The translations under genes were made by a program, and so were the position numbers. The notes under the pieces are model-generated. The model had not been told where the DNA came from, did no database searches, and saw only the letters and a program-made list of their open reading frames with translations. A stretch of 37,187 bases of DNA from the IMG/VR virus record IMGVR_UViG_3300027971_000112, positions 1 through 37,187 of that record; one strand, 5' to 3'. This document shows positions 9,747 through 20,827 of this stretch, piece after piece. The stretch's first letter is position 1; each line of letters begins with the position of its first letter. The DNA comes from a virus.

Positions 9747-11612
9747 ATGGGTAATAGAGATGATATAAGAATAGTTTTAGGTTCATTACGATATAAGACA
9801 GCGACAAATACTAATTTGTCTATCCCAACACCTTTAGTCCAAACAGCTAAAACTTTACAAGAGTTTGATAGGAGTATTGACATTAATCTGGCTCAATTAT
9901 TTCACGATGAGAGAGAAAAATCTACGGTGTTTAGACCTGTATGTAAATTTGCATTAATCTTTGATAATGCGTATTCAGGTAAAACAAATTACCCACCATT
10001 AGAGAATAATTTGTTTTATATAAATGAAACTCAAAACACTATTGACCAATGTAAAACAAATCCGGATTCGGTTAAATGGGAGGGTTACCCGCAGTATAAC
10101 GAATTTGATTTTATAAGGAACGATTATAATACTTCGGGATATACTACACCTGATAGTAATGGTATGGTTCACGTAAATTTTGTTACTAAAAGTGCCTCCA
10201 CATATAATTGGAATCATTTTATTAGTTATCCATATATGAATCTGCCTGGTAAGATATTACAATATTCTGATGACACGACAAGTCCACCAACATTTAATCC
10301 ATTTAGGGCTTATGAAGGTATCCCATTTATAGTTAGAATTGATGATAGTAATAGTAGTAGTATTGTGCCGGGAAATGATTTAATGATAAACGGGAATCGA
10401 GTTATTGAATTTAGATGTCCAATTAAACACGGATTATCTGTTGGGGAATATGTAAAAATTAAACTTAAGGCTAGTGGTTTTGAAGAAACGTATCAAGTGT
10501 ATGCTTTAGGGAATGGGTTGCCGGGATATGACGAATACGTATTTAATATATATAACATAGGGTTTAATCCAAATCCGTTTTCTCAAGATGATTATGGTAA
10601 TTTCAGAAGAATAATAAATAATGAAAACCCTGATGATACTATATCGGAATATTACGTTATTAGGCATAAAATAATAACAAATGTTAATGACAGTGTTTTA
10701 ACCAATTCGGGGTTTGAACAAAATATATTTGGGGATAATAGAAAATTTGAAAGTTCTGCATATACCCCAAATAAAATTAGTAGAGTTTCTTATAAAGAAG
10801 GTGCTAAATCATATTCATTATCATTTAACCGTGATATTGATGTTAGTGCTTTAAGAGATAACCATAAACGACCAATTAGTGAATTATTTGTTACAACTAT
10901 TTGGAAAGGTTATTTTGGGTTAATGTTTAATAATGGTGTTAAATTAAAGCAAGGTTTGGAGATTAATTTACCGTTAAAAACCTCATTATCTCCAAATAAC
11001 TGGTGGCAAACTACATTGTCAGATATTCCTGATGTTACTATGAATAATTATATTGGACCTAATTATAGTACACAAAACCCTGGTACAATTCAGTTTAATT
11101 ATATTAGGTCACTTCAAAGTGGGGATACAATTGATGGTGGTTTTTATGAGTGGAATAATTTTGAACAAAAAGAAAGATTATTAAGTGACATTTATCATAA
11201 AATGATATATAATGATGATGTGTTTAATGTTCCGATAGTTCCTCATAAAAATGACCCTGATACAAGATATGGAAGATATGGTTATTTTTATCAACCACAT
11301 AGAAAATTAACTCTTAGAGTTTTTTCTGATTACATCGAAACCGGTGATATTAGAAATACTGTTGATATACCGGATTATTCATATTTCTCAACAACCTATA
11401 ATTCCTTTATATGGAGAGACATATATGAATATGGGTTTAAAGATGCTGAAGGTGATGGGGTTGATTACCCATTTTTAAATGGTACTCATTATCCTTATGG
11501 TAATTTTATTTTTAGAATAATACCGGAAGGTACTAATTATAGAGAGAGTGATATGAACTATTACGCGACACTTTACGGTGCTGCGGAACCTAAAAACGAT
11601 GGTTGTGAATAA
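9747..11612 (+). CDS. Structural protein of the baseplate/tail operon, function unknown
   Basis: 621 aa, not recognised. It begins 1 base after the preceding stop (TAA-G-ATG), so it is almost certainly co-translated with the 1747-aa protein. The sequence is rich in Asn, Tyr, Asp and Gly with alternating beta-strand character, has no signal peptide or membrane helix, and few Cys, all consistent with a virion structural protein. Residues about 385-540 include an aromatic-rich segment (WKGYFGLMFNNGVKLKQGLEI) typical of beta-sandwich or beta-helix folds. The following gene overlaps its end by 14 bases. A wedge, spike or fibre-attachment role is suggested by position only. Confidence 0.6.
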   Translation: MGNRDDIRIVLGSLRYKTATNTNLSIPTPLVQTAKTLQEFDRSIDINLAQLFHDEREKSTVFRPVCKFALIFDNAYSGKTNYPPLENNLFYINETQNTIDQCKTNPDSVKWEGYPQYNEFDFIRNDYNTSGYTTPDSNGMVHVNFVTKSASTYNWNHFISYPYMNLPGKILQYSDDTTSPPTFNPFRAYEGIPFIVRIDDSNSSSIVPGNDLMINGNRVIEFRCPIKHGLSVGEYVKIKLKASGFEETYQVYALGNGLPGYDEYVFNIYNIGFNPNPFSQDDYGNFRRIINNENPDDTISEYYVIRHKIITNVNDSVLTNSGFEQNIFGDNRKFESSAYTPNKISRVSYKEGAKSYSLSFNRDIDVSALRDNHKRPISELFVTTIWKGYFGLMFNNGVKLKQGLEINLPLKTSLSPNNWWQTTLSDIPDVTMNNYIGPNYSTQNPGTIQFNYIRSLQSGDTIDGGFYEWNNFEQKERLLSDIYHKMIYNDDVFNVPIVPHKNDPDTRYGRYGYFYQPHRKLTLRVFSDYIETGDIRNTVDIPDYSYFSTTYNSFIWRDIYEYGFKDAEGDGVDYPFLNGTHYPYGNFIFRIIPEGTNYRESDMNYYATLYGAAEPKNDGCE

Positions 11613-12486
11613 TAAGTACAAATTTACATTACCGAAAGGTGACGACAAGTATATTAATCTACCTGTAGAAATCAAATGGGATTTTTTAGGTAGAACAGAT
11701 GCTGTTGATGAATATCAAGAATACGCTGTTGAACGAGTTACAGGTGTAGCGGACGATTTTGAAATTTTAAGGTTTGCTCACGCGGGTTATGGTCGTAATG
11801 GTAGTACTGACGTTAAATATGATTTTCATTTTTTTAGTGTGTTACTACCTGATGATAATGGTGATTTAGTACCAACAGTACCACCAAACCCATCTTTGGA
11901 TATTACAACTGCGGTTGCTTCAGATTGGAAAATAAGTTATATACCGGAAGGTTTTACAACCTATGACATATATTACTATACAAAACCTTTTACAAAATCA
12001 TTTTTTAAATTGGATTTTTACGATAAAAAAGATTCTGCAACTCAGACTAATTATTTTACAACAATAATACCGGTACAACAAGGATTCACGGTGACAGGTA
12101 TAACATCAACGTTAATGCCACCGGTTAACATTAAAATACCATCATTTAAATTAGATTATGTTGGTGATAAGGAAGGGTTCTTTTTGTATTGGTTAAGAAA
12201 AAAAAAATTTTTAAATATTAATCCTGACCCAACAAATACTACCGAAACTTTTTATATGACGGCTAAATTTTTTGACGCTAGATTAGGAATTTTTGTTAAA
12301 ATGATGACAACACCTCAAGTATTACCTTTAGTTCCGTCACTATTTCAATTTAAACCGGAAGAACATTTCTATTATAAAGTTGTGTTGGATTATACCGATT
12401 ACACTTATAAAATATTTGATAATATTAGTGGTAATAGAGTTGGTGACGTAAGTTCCATAAAATGGTATGAATATATTAACCCTTAA
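11599..12486 (+). CDS. Structural protein of the baseplate/tail operon, function unknown
   Basis: 295 aa from the ATG at 11599, which overlaps the previous gene by 14 bases; a GTG 21 bases further upstream is in frame but less likely. No family is recognised. The N terminus (KYKFTLPKGDDKYINLPVEIKWDF) and the alternation of aromatic and charged residues suggest beta-sandwich structure. The middle carries a Tyr-rich run (YDIYYYTKPF, about residue 130) and the C terminus is rich in Tyr and Lys. No signal peptide or transmembrane helix. The overlap and orientation place it in the same assembly pathway as its neighbours; a specific role cannot be read from the sequence. Confidence 0.6.
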   Translation: MVVNNKYKFTLPKGDDKYINLPVEIKWDFLGRTDAVDEYQEYAVERVTGVADDFEILRFAHAGYGRNGSTDVKYDFHFFSVLLPDDNGDLVPTVPPNPSLDITTAVASDWKISYIPEGFTTYDIYYYTKPFTKSFFKLDFYDKKDSATQTNYFTTIIPVQQGFTVTGITSTLMPPVNIKIPSFKLDYVGDKEGFFLYWLRKKKFLNINPDPTNTTETFYMTAKFFDARLGIFVKMMTTPQVLPLVPSLFQFKPEEHFYYKVVLDYTDYTYKIFDNISGNRVGDVSSIKWYEYINP

Positions 12487-12488
12487 TT

Positions 12489-13673
12489 ATGATAGATAAA
12501 AATTATAGTATAAAGATTTCACCTGGTGTGATTAGTGGTGATATATTTAAAGTTAATTATAACGGAGCCACTATTACGGGAACATCGTATTCTAAGGAAT
12601 GTTGTGTTCTTAAATCAAAAATGATTGAAATAAAAGTGACAGGTTCAACGTATGCGTATTCCGCAATGACTGAAGTGCTATCGGGAGGGACTTATAATAC
12701 AGGTACCACACAATATAATTCATTATTAACAGGTTTAACGGTGCCAATTTTACTTACAGAAAATACGGTTGATATTGGGTATTATTCAGTGTTTGACGGT
12801 ATGGTTGTACAAAAAGATACAATGTTGAATTTTTTATTTTCAGCAACAACTTTATACCCCCAAAGAGTTTATTTTTATAATACATCTGATGTTGAATTTA
12901 AGAAATACTTACAGTTTTCAATATATAAAGTTGATTGGGGGGATGGTTCAGTACCTCAATCTATAACATCAACGGCTCAAATATATCACGATTATACTTT
13001 TACAGGTGAAACTCAAATTACTATGTCAGGTATGAGTCCGTGGGGTACAAATACAATAACTAAAACAGTTCAACTTCCGTTTACAGGAACAACAATATCT
13101 AATCCAAAAGGTGAGGCATTCTTTACTCCTATGGGTGGTAATTGGAGTGGTATATTAGTTCCTTATGATTATATATTCAGTGGTGATAGTAATTGTGAAT
13201 CAACAACACAAGATATAACTCAATTTACAACGGTACCTTTTTTAATTACGGGGTATACAACATCATCATTAACTGATTTAAAACAATATGGTCCTACACC
13301 TTATTCAGTAACTACGTATGATATAACAGGAAACACTGGATTTATTGGTAGATACTTGGGTGTGTTTGATAGTGGGTTATATACCGCCTATACAATTAAC
13401 GATATTACCTACTATGATTATAACAATGGTACAACACTTTTTATTGCCAAATCTTCAGGTTTAACCACCGATACAGTAATTTGTCAACCAATAGTTAAAA
13501 ATGAATTATTATTAGGAATAATTGATGAAGCAGAAGTGCAAAGCAATGTATTTATAGAACGAGGGAAGAACTCAGCCTTAGAGAGTATTGAAAGACTTGG
13601 TGAGGTTAATAGTGTCGGTAGTTTAGAAAAGTACGGATATAAATTTTTTAACATAATTAACGCAACAACATAA
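12489..13673 (+). CDS. Tail-associated protein with a PKD-like domain
   Basis: 394 aa. Residues about 145-195 contain VDWGDGS, then an H-D-Y (HDYTFTGETQITMSG) motif, the hallmark of PKD (polycystic kidney disease) beta-sandwich domains that bind surfaces or other proteins. The flanks are beta-rich and Thr/Gly-rich. The C terminus is quite different: about 35 residues of charged helix (ERGKNSALESIERLGEVNSV, then LEKYGYKFF), which could be a docking segment to the baseplate. The gene starts 2 bases after the previous stop and ends 1 base before the next ATG. The same WGDG motif occurs in two of the minus-strand adhesins, linking this gene to the adsorption machinery. PKD call is firm, virion position inferred. 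Confidence 0.6.
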   Translation: MIDKNYSIKISPGVISGDIFKVNYNGATITGTSYSKECCVLKSKMIEIKVTGSTYAYSAMTEVLSGGTYNTGTTQYNSLLTGLTVPILLTENTVDIGYYSVFDGMVVQKDTMLNFLFSATTLYPQRVYFYNTSDVEFKKYLQFSIYKVDWGDGSVPQSITSTAQIYHDYTFTGETQITMSGMSPWGTNTITKTVQLPFTGTTISNPKGEAFFTPMGGNWSGILVPYDYIFSGDSNCESTTQDITQFTTVPFLITGYTTSSLTDLKQYGPTPYSVTTYDITGNTGFIGRYLGVFDSGLYTAYTINDITYYDYNNGTTLFIAKSSGLTTDTVICQPIVKNELLLGIIDEAEVQSNVFIERGKNSALESIERLGEVNSVGSLEKYGYKFFNIINATT

Positions 13674-13674
13674 G

Positions 13675-14583
13675 ATGGCAACAGGAACCTATGGAACAAT
13701 AAGACCGGCAGACGTAAGTCCGGAAGATGTGGAGATAATATTGAATTATACTCCAACAAGAGATGAGACAAACAACTTTGTTTTAACAAAATTGGATGCG
13801 TTATCTGTATTAACCCCTTATTACAATAATGACGTAACAGGTGTTAACTCTAATATTGAAATTTTAGGTGGATTATACAATTTAAGACTACCTGCTGAAC
13901 AATTTAATAAAATAGGTATCTATACCTTATTTCTTAGACCGGCTCAAATTAGAACCACTATATTAGATTGTGGTGTGTTATCTTCATTACCTAATGTTAA
14001 AGGTTTAGTAATTGATTTGAATGCTGTTCCGTCAAATTATAGAAACAAATTTGTTAGTCAAGGTTTGGTTGGTTTTAGAATTGAATATCTAAATTCTGAT
14101 GGGACAAAAATACCTAATTTCTTTAGAATTATTACATCGTCATTCTTTTGTGAACCGGTTGTTCAAAATTTAACAAATTCATCACAAAAGGCTATTAGAT
14201 ATCGTTATACTAACAACAATACAAATTTATTATTTTGTACAGTATCACCGTCTTCATCACCAACAAATAATCCGAATGCGACACCATATATTGGACAGCC
14301 AAATCAGAATATTATAATTACTAACACTTTTTTTAATCCTATTAGTTTGGATATTGAGATTGCGGAACACGATATTTCAACATTGGCTATTGCTCTATAT
14401 GGTAATCAAACTAAATCTATTGATGACGGTATCTACACTCTATACGATACAAGTAATAACATTTACAAACAATACAACTTATACGAAATTAGAGACCAAT
14501 TTAATACTTTATTATATGAAGTTAGACAAGATAGAGGAAATAATATTGATTTCAGTAAAAACTTTACAAATATAACACAATAA
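13675..14583 (+). CDS. Structural protein of the baseplate/tail operon, function unknown
   Basis: 302 aa, not recognised. Starts 1 base after the preceding stop (TAA-G-ATG) and ends 1 base before the next start. The N-terminal third has a regular beta pattern (IEILGGLYNLRLPAEQF, then IGIYTLFLRPAQI), typical of small tail or fibre-connector domains. A Ser/Pro/Asn-rich stretch (SPSSSPTNNPNATP, about residues 197-210) is a short flexible linker, reminiscent of the much longer Pro-Thr linkers downstream. The C-terminal segment repeats Tyr and Asn-rich strands and ends in a short charged helix (YEIRDQFNTLLYEVRQDRG). Probably a small connector between baseplate and fibres, by position. Confidence 0.55.
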   Translation: MATGTYGTIRPADVSPEDVEIILNYTPTRDETNNFVLTKLDALSVLTPYYNNDVTGVNSNIEILGGLYNLRLPAEQFNKIGIYTLFLRPAQIRTTILDCGVLSSLPNVKGLVIDLNAVPSNYRNKFVSQGLVGFRIEYLNSDGTKIPNFFRIITSSFFCEPVVQNLTNSSQKAIRYRYTNNNTNLLFCTVSPSSSPTNNPNATPYIGQPNQNIIITNTFFNPISLDIEIAEHDISTLAIALYGNQTKSIDDGIYTLYDTSNNIYKQYNLYEIRDQFNTLLYEVRQDRGNNIDFSKNFTNITQ

Positions 14584-14584
14584 A

Positions 14585-17500
14585 ATGGCAAATCAAAATT
14601 TTACTTGTCCACCACAACCAGCAACAGGTGCGGGTACGTTTTCAGACAATTTAGTTGGGTTCCAACTAATTGCTGGAGGTGGATTAACGCAAGGTAATTT
14701 TGAATTCACCACGGCTTTAAGTGAAAAAGTTAATAGAACGTTTTCAACGGGAACATTTTCAAGTCCGGTGAATTTAGAGGGTTTAGGACTTTCGAGTGTT
14801 GACCAATCAAGAGCGATATTTGAAAACAACTTTAAAGTTTATCCTAATTTTGATTTAACCGAAGTTACAAATTTTACAACTTACGGGTCAATGGTTAAAA
14901 GAATTTCAACATCTGTTGAGACCATTATTAGTAAATTTCCTGCGGCTTTAGAAGTCACTTTTATGGATGAAAGCTATAAGACTGGTGATACAGCGACAAA
15001 TATAGTTTATAATCAGATAACAAATGAAACTAATTTTGATTTAATTGTTAGTAGAATTAGAAATCCTTTTGATATTGATTTTTCTGTTAACGCTACAAGA
15101 AATTTACAATTAAGAGAAATACAAGTTTCAGAGTTACGTAATATGACGACTCAATACGCTAAGTATTCTTTATATTATAATGGTGTTGGGTATGACGTTA
15201 AACAAATTGTACCAACTAACTCAACATCGTCAGGTACTCTTAAAATTTTTGTAAATGGTAATCCGTTTTCAGGACAAACAAGCTCTATTGATGATATTAT
15301 AGTTAGACCTAATGACCACGAAGTTAATCGTGTGTTTAGTGTTGATTTAGATGAGGTACAACGATTTTTGTTAAATAGAAATATATCACCAATATACACG
15401 GCAGTGTTTAAAGTTCCAATGGAAAGTGAGGATGGTTCATATTATATTAATAATGAAAATGTTACTTGGCCTTTAATGGGTGTTTGGAATTTAGATATTT
15501 TGACAAATTCGTTTACGGTTTATTTGACAACATTAAATGACATTAGTGCGTCTTTTGATAGTTACCAAACAAATCTTGTGTCAAGATTTTTAACGACAGA
15601 TTCATTTAGAGAATTTGACACTGTTGACCAAAAGGTACAAAAAGTTTTACAAATATATGGTAGAAGTTTTGATGAGACTAAAAAATTCATTAATGCTTTA
15701 GCGTATATGAATTCCGTAAATTATAATTCGGGAAATGATATCCCATCTCAATTATTAAAAAACTTGGCTCAAACATTAGGTTGGGCAACAAATATAACAC
15801 CAATCTCTAATGATGATTTTTTAAACTCAGTTTTTGGGCAAAAAAATAATGATAGTTCATCATTTGCGGGTGTTTCACAATCTCAAACACCTGATGAATT
15901 AAATTACAATTATTACAATAATTTAATACTTAACTCGGCTTATTTATTCAAATCTAAAGGGACTAGAAAATCAATTGAAACATTAATGAGAATGATTGGG
16001 GCTCCGGACGCTTTAGTTGAATTTAATGAATACATTTATTTAGCCGACCAAAAAATTAATATAAATGAGTTTAATACTCAATTTGCTAATATTTCGGGGG
16101 GTACATATTCAAAAAGTGTTCCTGTTTTAGACCCAACATATGTTTTCACAATTCAAGGGAGTGGGTATACGGGATTTACAACAAGTACATCATTAAGTGA
16201 TTCTAATGTAACCATTTCGGATTATCCTATTGATAATTTTGGTTATCCAAAATCTCCGTCAAATACAGATTCTTATTTCTTTCAAATGGGTAGTGGTTGG
16301 TTTGAATCAACACCTAAACATAGGTCTTTAGAACAAGTTGATTTAACAACTAGTGTATTCACAGGGTCTAATCCTAATTATCAAACTAAATTAACACCAT
16401 TTAGTTATGGTCAAGATTTTTTAAATGTTTATAGACAATTACCGTATACCACATTAGGGTTTAACTTAAGACCGGCAATAGATAATAATAAAAGTTGGGT
16501 AAATACTGAAGTCGGTACTAGGTCTAATTTTGACGGAGGGTTTGATTCTTTTTATAATACTGATAACGATAACTTAGTAATCAATGTTAAAAATGTTGAT
16601 TTGTTTTTAAATCCAAGTCAGGGGTTAGTATATGATGTTTGGGTTATGTCAAATCAATATAATTATCCAATTCCAAATGAAGGTTTAAATTATGTTCCAC
16701 CAACATATTGCGACCCTAATCCGGTTTCAATATATCCTAGTAAAGGTGATATTGATTGGACAGTAATTAATCCACAACCAAAGAATAAATCATTCTTTGA
16801 GTTTGCTCAAACATTTTGGAAAAATACGATTAATGTTAGAAATAGACAATTTGCTACTGATGGTGGAACAAGTGGTTATCCAACATTACAATCAATTTAT
16901 TGGAGATACTTAGAATCTGAAAACATTATAGGGATTGCAAATGATAATTTTACCTATGAAACTATGACACAATATGTTGATGGTTTGGGGGATTATTGGA
17001 TTCGTTTGGTTGAACAAATGATACCAGCAAGTACTATTTGGAATACTGGTGTTAAATTAGAAAATTCAATCTTTCACAGACAAAAATTTGTTTGGAGAAG
17101 ACAAAGAGGTTGTCAATTTGTACCGGTTCCTTGTAGACCGTGTGAATTAACTACCACAATATATAATACCGATTGTCCTCGTCAATCAAAAGAATGTAAC
17201 GTTTATCCGTTTGGTCGTAATGTGTCTAATTTTAATGGTGTTTTAAATTCAGTTATTAGTTCTTATATGGTAGATAATGAATTGGTTGATTGTGAAAGTA
17301 GTAGTGTGACATCTCAATGGTATGTTAATGTTACGTTTAATAACACATTAATAATAAATGATTGGTTCTTTAGTGGCTCTGCGGTTAATGAAATTTATAG
17401 TGCACCTACTAATGAAAAGTGGGTAACATCTTTAAGATACTCTTTAAATGGTTTACTCCCAATAGGGCTTGATTATTATTTTAACGAAAACTATACAACC

Positions 17501-17593
17501 GTAACAATATTTAATACAAACTGTGCAGATAAAGACTTAGGGTGGAATATAAAAATAGATGTAGGAATAAACTTTACAATTAGTTGCTCATAA
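14585..17593 (+). CDS. Large tail/baseplate protein with a gpI-like fibre-connector region
   Basis: 1002 aa. The middle resembles phage tail protein I (P2 gpI) and related baseplate-fibre connectors: a helical block [13 protein letters not shown] near residue 335, [15 protein letters not shown] near 388-400, and the diagnostic [16 protein letters not shown] at about 455-473, where gpI proteins carry a ‘stop of variable helices then KGT-x-xSIE' motif. The N-terminal ~300 residues are beta-rich. The C-terminal third is fibre-like and includes a Cys-rich patch at about 842-872 (CxxxPVPCRPC and DCPRQSKEC) that may be stabilised by disulfides or metal. It sits one base after the previous gene and one base before the SprB-repeat adhesin, fitting a role in anchoring fibres to the baseplate. 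The gpI relationship is recognised from pattern, not from a search. Confidence 0.65.
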   Translation: MANQNFTCPPQPATGAGTFSDNLVGFQLIAGGGLTQGNFEFTTALSEKVNRTFSTGTFSSPVNLEGLGLSSVDQSRAIFENNFKVYPNFDLTEVTNFTTYGSMVKRISTSVETIISKFPAALEVTFMDESYKTGDTATNIVYNQITNETNFDLIVSRIRNPFDIDFSVNATRNLQLREIQVSELRNMTTQYAKYSLYYNGVGYDVKQIVPTNSTSSGTLKIFVNGNPFSGQTSSIDDIIVRPNDHEVNRVFSVDLDEVQRFLLNRNISPIYTAVFKVPMESEDGSYYINNENVTWPLMGVWNLDILTNSFTVYLTTLNDISASFDSYQTNLVSRFLTTDSFREFDTVDQKVQKVLQIYGRSFDETKKFINALAYMNSVNYNSGNDIPSQLLKNLAQTLGWATNITPISNDDFLNSVFGQKNNDSSSFAGVSQSQTPDELNYNYYNNLILNSAYLFKSKGTRKSIETLMRMIGAPDALVEFNEYIYLADQKININEFNTQFANISGGTYSKSVPVLDPTYVFTIQGSGYTGFTTSTSLSDSNVTISDYPIDNFGYPKSPSNTDSYFFQMGSGWFESTPKHRSLEQVDLTTSVFTGSNPNYQTKLTPFSYGQDFLNVYRQLPYTTLGFNLRPAIDNNKSWVNTEVGTRSNFDGGFDSFYNTDNDNLVINVKNVDLFLNPSQGLVYDVWVMSNQYNYPIPNEGLNYVPPTYCDPNPVSIYPSKGDIDWTVINPQPKNKSFFEFAQTFWKNTINVRNRQFATDGGTSGYPTLQSIYWRYLESENIIGIANDNFTYETMTQYVDGLGDYWIRLVEQMIPASTIWNTGVKLENSIFHRQKFVWRRQRGCQFVPVPCRPCELTTTIYNTDCPRQSKECNVYPFGRNVSNFNGVLNSVISSYMVDNELVDCESSSVTSQWYVNVTFNNTLIINDWFFSGSAVNEIYSAPTNEKWVTSLRYSLNGLLPIGLDYYFNENYTTVTIFNTNCADKDLGWNIKIDVGINFTISCS

Positions 17594-17594
17594 A

Positions 17595-20500
17595 ATGGCG
17601 TGTAATTTAACATATAATATTAGTATAACAGGTGATTGTGCTAACTCTTTTGCGGGGGGATTTACTATTGATATACCAGGGGTTGCACCACCATATACGA
17701 TACAATGGGTTAGCCCTTTTAATGATATAATTCCTTTACCTAGTGTATCGGGAGTTTCATATTACAGTAAGATTTTCTTAACTGCGGGGACGTACTCATT
17801 TAATATAATTGATAGTTGTTCACCTAATACGGTTTTACCGGTGAATGTTTTAATATCTAGTGGTACTTGTACTTCAATAGATAGTCATACTGATACATTA
17901 TGTGGTTTGAATAATGGTTCAATAACCGCGTCAACAACGTATTCATATGGAAATGCGATATTTTCTTTATATGAGACTACGTCAGGATTTATTACATATT
18001 CTTCACCTTACTCAAATGTCGCGGAATTCAAATTTTTAAGTCCTGGTACATATTATGTAGTTGCGGACGATGGTGCCGGATGTACAGGTATGTCAGAAAC
18101 TTGTATTGTAAAAACTTCCACAACAATTAACTATGATTTATATGTGGTTAATGATGCTGGATGTACAACTAATTCAGGTAAAATATTTATAAGTGGTTTA
18201 ACGGGTAATCCACCATACTCATACTTATGGTCAAATGGTCAAACGGGGGATTCATTAACTGGGTTAACTGAGGGAACATATAGTGTTACTGTAACGGATA
18301 ATAGTGGATGTGGTGTCCTTAAAAGTGCTGATGTTATGTTGGTGCGTCCTGTAATAATTGGGTCGTTATTTGTGAGTCAGCCAAATTGTTTTATCGCTGA
18401 TGGTGAGGTAACTGTGGTTGTTGCAGATGGGACAGCACCATTTTATTATTTAGCCTCTAATGGTGAGTCAATAATAACATTCGATAGAACGGTTGTTTTT
18501 ACAAATTTATCACCTGGTGGGTTTAGTGTTGAGGTAACTGATGCGGGATTATGTAAGGCCAGCTCTTCAACAACATTATTAGCACCTGCGGGAATATCAA
18601 GTGTGTCGGTTAATATAACAAATTCAAAATGTAATGATTTATCGGGTGTTTTAGGTCCAATCACAGTATTAGGTGGAACACCACCATATACATATACATT
18701 AACAGATTCTAACGGTAATATAACAACAAATACTGTAAATTTTAATGTTTGGCAGTTTCAAAACTTATCATCAGGTAACTATACTTTAGGTGTGACGGAT
18801 TTAGGTCCTTGTACTTATTCAAGTACCTATACAATTAATAATGATGTTTTATTTGGTTTAACTACGTCAACTACCGGAACTACCGGTGGAGAAAATAACG
18901 GAAGTGTTACATTGTATATCACTAGTGGAGGTACTCCTCCATATACTTATAGTATTAACTCTCAATCATTAACAACTTCTGTAACGTCATACACTTTTAA
19001 TAATTTAACCTCAGGGAATTATCTTGCTAGTGTGGTTGATAGTACTAAATGTTATCAATCATCACCATTTACAATTGACAATTCGGTGGCTGTTGATTTC
19101 CACTTATCAAGTAGTGAGTTTGCGGTTAATTCGGATGGTGAAATATCTGCGTATGTTTTAGATGGTAAACCACCTTTTGAATTTATATGGTCAAATGGAG
19201 ATACTGGTATGACGGTTAATAATTTATCCGCAGGTACGTACTCTCTTAGAGTAGTTGATGCGGATGGTTTCTCAAAAACAAAACAAATTGTTATTAAAGG
19301 TAATAATACCTATAATGGTTCAGGGACTTATAGTGTTTGTAGTGGTAATTTAACATTGGGTAAAAATCCTGTGATTGTTAAAACAGGTCCTAGAGAAATG
19401 TTAAATGAAGGGTTTTATGATTTAACGTCAGGATTTACAAATTGTGTATTAAATAATGCTGTTTTTACTCTTAATGTTACCGTAGGAGATTTTGTTACAT
19501 CTAGTGTAATTTACACAGGATATAATTTAAATGATTACCCAAAAGATAATGTTTTTTATTATTGGGTTAAAACATTAATTGAAAGTTCCCCACAAATTGG
19601 CGCGGGAAATGTTGAAACTTATCCGGATAACACAATTTACATTAAAACTAATTGTAACCCTGAATCGTTGCATAATACATCAGTAACGGTTAGTACAACA
19701 ATTAACTATGATATTTCTTGTGAATATTGTGGACCAGTACCAAGTTCTTCGCCTACCCCAACGCCAACATTAACACCTACAATAACTCAAACACCTACTA
19801 ACACTCCTATATCTACATTAACACCAACACCGACATTGACACCAGTGCCAACATTAACACCAACAAATACTCCAACTCCTACATTAACACCAACACCGGG
19901 TGCGTCAGTTACGCCAACACCAACATTAACTCCAACGCCGGGAGCTTCAGTTACGCCAACACCAACATTAACTCCAACACCAACATTAACTCCAACAAAT
20001 ACACCAACAAATACATTAACACCAACAAATACGTTAACACTAACACCTACATTAACTCAAACCTCAACTAATACTCCAACACCAACATTAACTCAGACAC
20101 CAACTAATACTCCAACACCTACGTTAACATCAACACCAACACCGTCACCTTTAACAACATATTACGCTTATAGAGAGTGTGGTGGTAATAGAGACTCACT
20201 AGTGATTTTACAAACTATGTTGGCTATAGAAGGAATGGTATTAGGTGATACTATATTATTTACGGATAATAGAGGAAATAAAACTTGTTGGGAATTAATT
20301 GGTAATACATCGACCTTAAATCAATACTTAGGTTTATATATAAACACTTTTGATTCAGGTAATGTTAATTATTTTACAACTATTGATGGAGAAATTTATA
20401 ATTGTGAGAAATGTCTTGATACTATAAAATCATTAACTAATCCAATTGGGTTAAAATGTCCGTTAGATTTTAAATTTAGTAATAGATGTAGAGTTGAAGG

Positions 20501-20795
20501 AAACGGTTCTGTTTTATTAAACAATGTTGTTCTTTATTCTTGGGTTGGTAATTTAATAACAACTTATGGTGATGTATACAGTGTGAATGACGGTGATACT
20601 ATAATAATTAAAGTAGATTATATAGGTCAAGATAATTATTTAGTTATGGATATTCAAAGTAATGATGGTTTAGGTGAGGCCCTTGCCCCTGTATCTAACA
20701 CAATTTATGGTGTTGTTCAAAATTATCAATATTCATATAAAGTTGGGTGTGGTAAAGCACGAAATACTTTAGTTTTAACTAATAAATGTAAATAA
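17595..20795 (+). CDS. SprB-repeat adhesin/tail fibre with Pro-Thr linker
   Basis: 1066 aa. Residues 1 to about 580 consist of roughly seven SprB-type repeats of 75-90 aa, each with a (T/N)PPYTY core followed by L(S/T)xGxYxxxVxD; the clearest start near residues 200, 360, 450 and 520. SprB repeats are known from Flavobacterium cell-surface gliding adhesins. A unique domain (about 580-715) follows, then a Pro-Thr linker of PTLTPTPT type (about 716-852) and a C-terminal Cys-containing beta domain (YRECGGNRD, later KTCWEL and NCEKC). The N terminus has no signal peptide, as expected for a virion protein. Last gene of the plus-strand late operon, one base after the gpI-like gene, so it is probably the fibre attached through that protein. 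Fibre assignment is inference; repeat and linker calls are direct. Confidence 0.75.
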   Translation: MACNLTYNISITGDCANSFAGGFTIDIPGVAPPYTIQWVSPFNDIIPLPSVSGVSYYSKIFLTAGTYSFNIIDSCSPNTVLPVNVLISSGTCTSIDSHTDTLCGLNNGSITASTTYSYGNAIFSLYETTSGFITYSSPYSNVAEFKFLSPGTYYVVADDGAGCTGMSETCIVKTSTTINYDLYVVNDAGCTTNSGKIFISGLTGNPPYSYLWSNGQTGDSLTGLTEGTYSVTVTDNSGCGVLKSADVMLVRPVIIGSLFVSQPNCFIADGEVTVVVADGTAPFYYLASNGESIITFDRTVVFTNLSPGGFSVEVTDAGLCKASSSTTLLAPAGISSVSVNITNSKCNDLSGVLGPITVLGGTPPYTYTLTDSNGNITTNTVNFNVWQFQNLSSGNYTLGVTDLGPCTYSSTYTINNDVLFGLTTSTTGTTGGENNGSVTLYITSGGTPPYTYSINSQSLTTSVTSYTFNNLTSGNYLASVVDSTKCYQSSPFTIDNSVAVDFHLSSSEFAVNSDGEISAYVLDGKPPFEFIWSNGDTGMTVNNLSAGTYSLRVVDADGFSKTKQIVIKGNNTYNGSGTYSVCSGNLTLGKNPVIVKTGPREMLNEGFYDLTSGFTNCVLNNAVFTLNVTVGDFVTSSVIYTGYNLNDYPKDNVFYYWVKTLIESSPQIGAGNVETYPDNTIYIKTNCNPESLHNTSVTVSTTINYDISCEYCGPVPSSSPTPTPTLTPTITQTPTNTPISTLTPTPTLTPVPTLTPTNTPTPTLTPTPGASVTPTPTLTPTPGASVTPTPTLTPTPTLTPTNTPTNTLTPTNTLTLTPTLTQTSTNTPTPTLTQTPTNTPTPTLTSTPTPSPLTTYYAYRECGGNRDSLVILQTMLAIEGMVLGDTILFTDNRGNKTCWELIGNTSTLNQYLGLYINTFDSGNVNYFTTIDGEIYNCEKCLDTIKSLTNPIGLKCPLDFKFSNRCRVEGNGSVLLNNVVLYSWVGNLITTYGDVYSVNDGDTIIIKVDYIGQDNYLVMDIQSNDGLGEALAPVSNTIYGVVQNYQYSYKVGCGKARNTLVLTNKCK
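19740..20151 (+). repeat. Pro-Thr low-complexity coding repeat
   Basis: About 410 bases of degenerate CCAACA/CCAACACCAACATTAACT units encoding PTLTPTPT-type linker. It is related in inverted orientation to tracts in the minus-strand genes at 23158-23290, 31588-31862, 32284-32356 and 32943-33050. Confidence 0.85.
19896..19979 (+). repeat. 42-bp tandem duplication inside the Pro-Thr linker
   Basis: Two copies of a 42-base unit beginning CCGGG (19896-19937 and 19938-19979) encode [14 protein letters not shown] twice. Copies differ at a few third positions, so the duplication is not brand new. Confidence 0.85.
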
Positions 20796-20800
20796 TAAAA

Positions 20801-20827
20801 AACCCCCAATTAAGGGGGTTATTTTTT
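20801..20827. terminator. Bidirectional terminator between converging operons
   Basis: Stem AACCCCC (20801-20807) and GGGGGTT (20814-20820) around loop AATTAA, with an A run on the left and a T run on the right. It can therefore end both the plus-strand late operon (stop at 20795) and the minus-strand block, whose last gene stops at 20826. Confidence 0.88.

Noticed and set aside
11578-11598. GTG upstream start of the 295-aa structural gene
   Set aside because: The ATG at 11599 is in frame, gives a shorter overlap with the preceding gene and a more natural N terminus.
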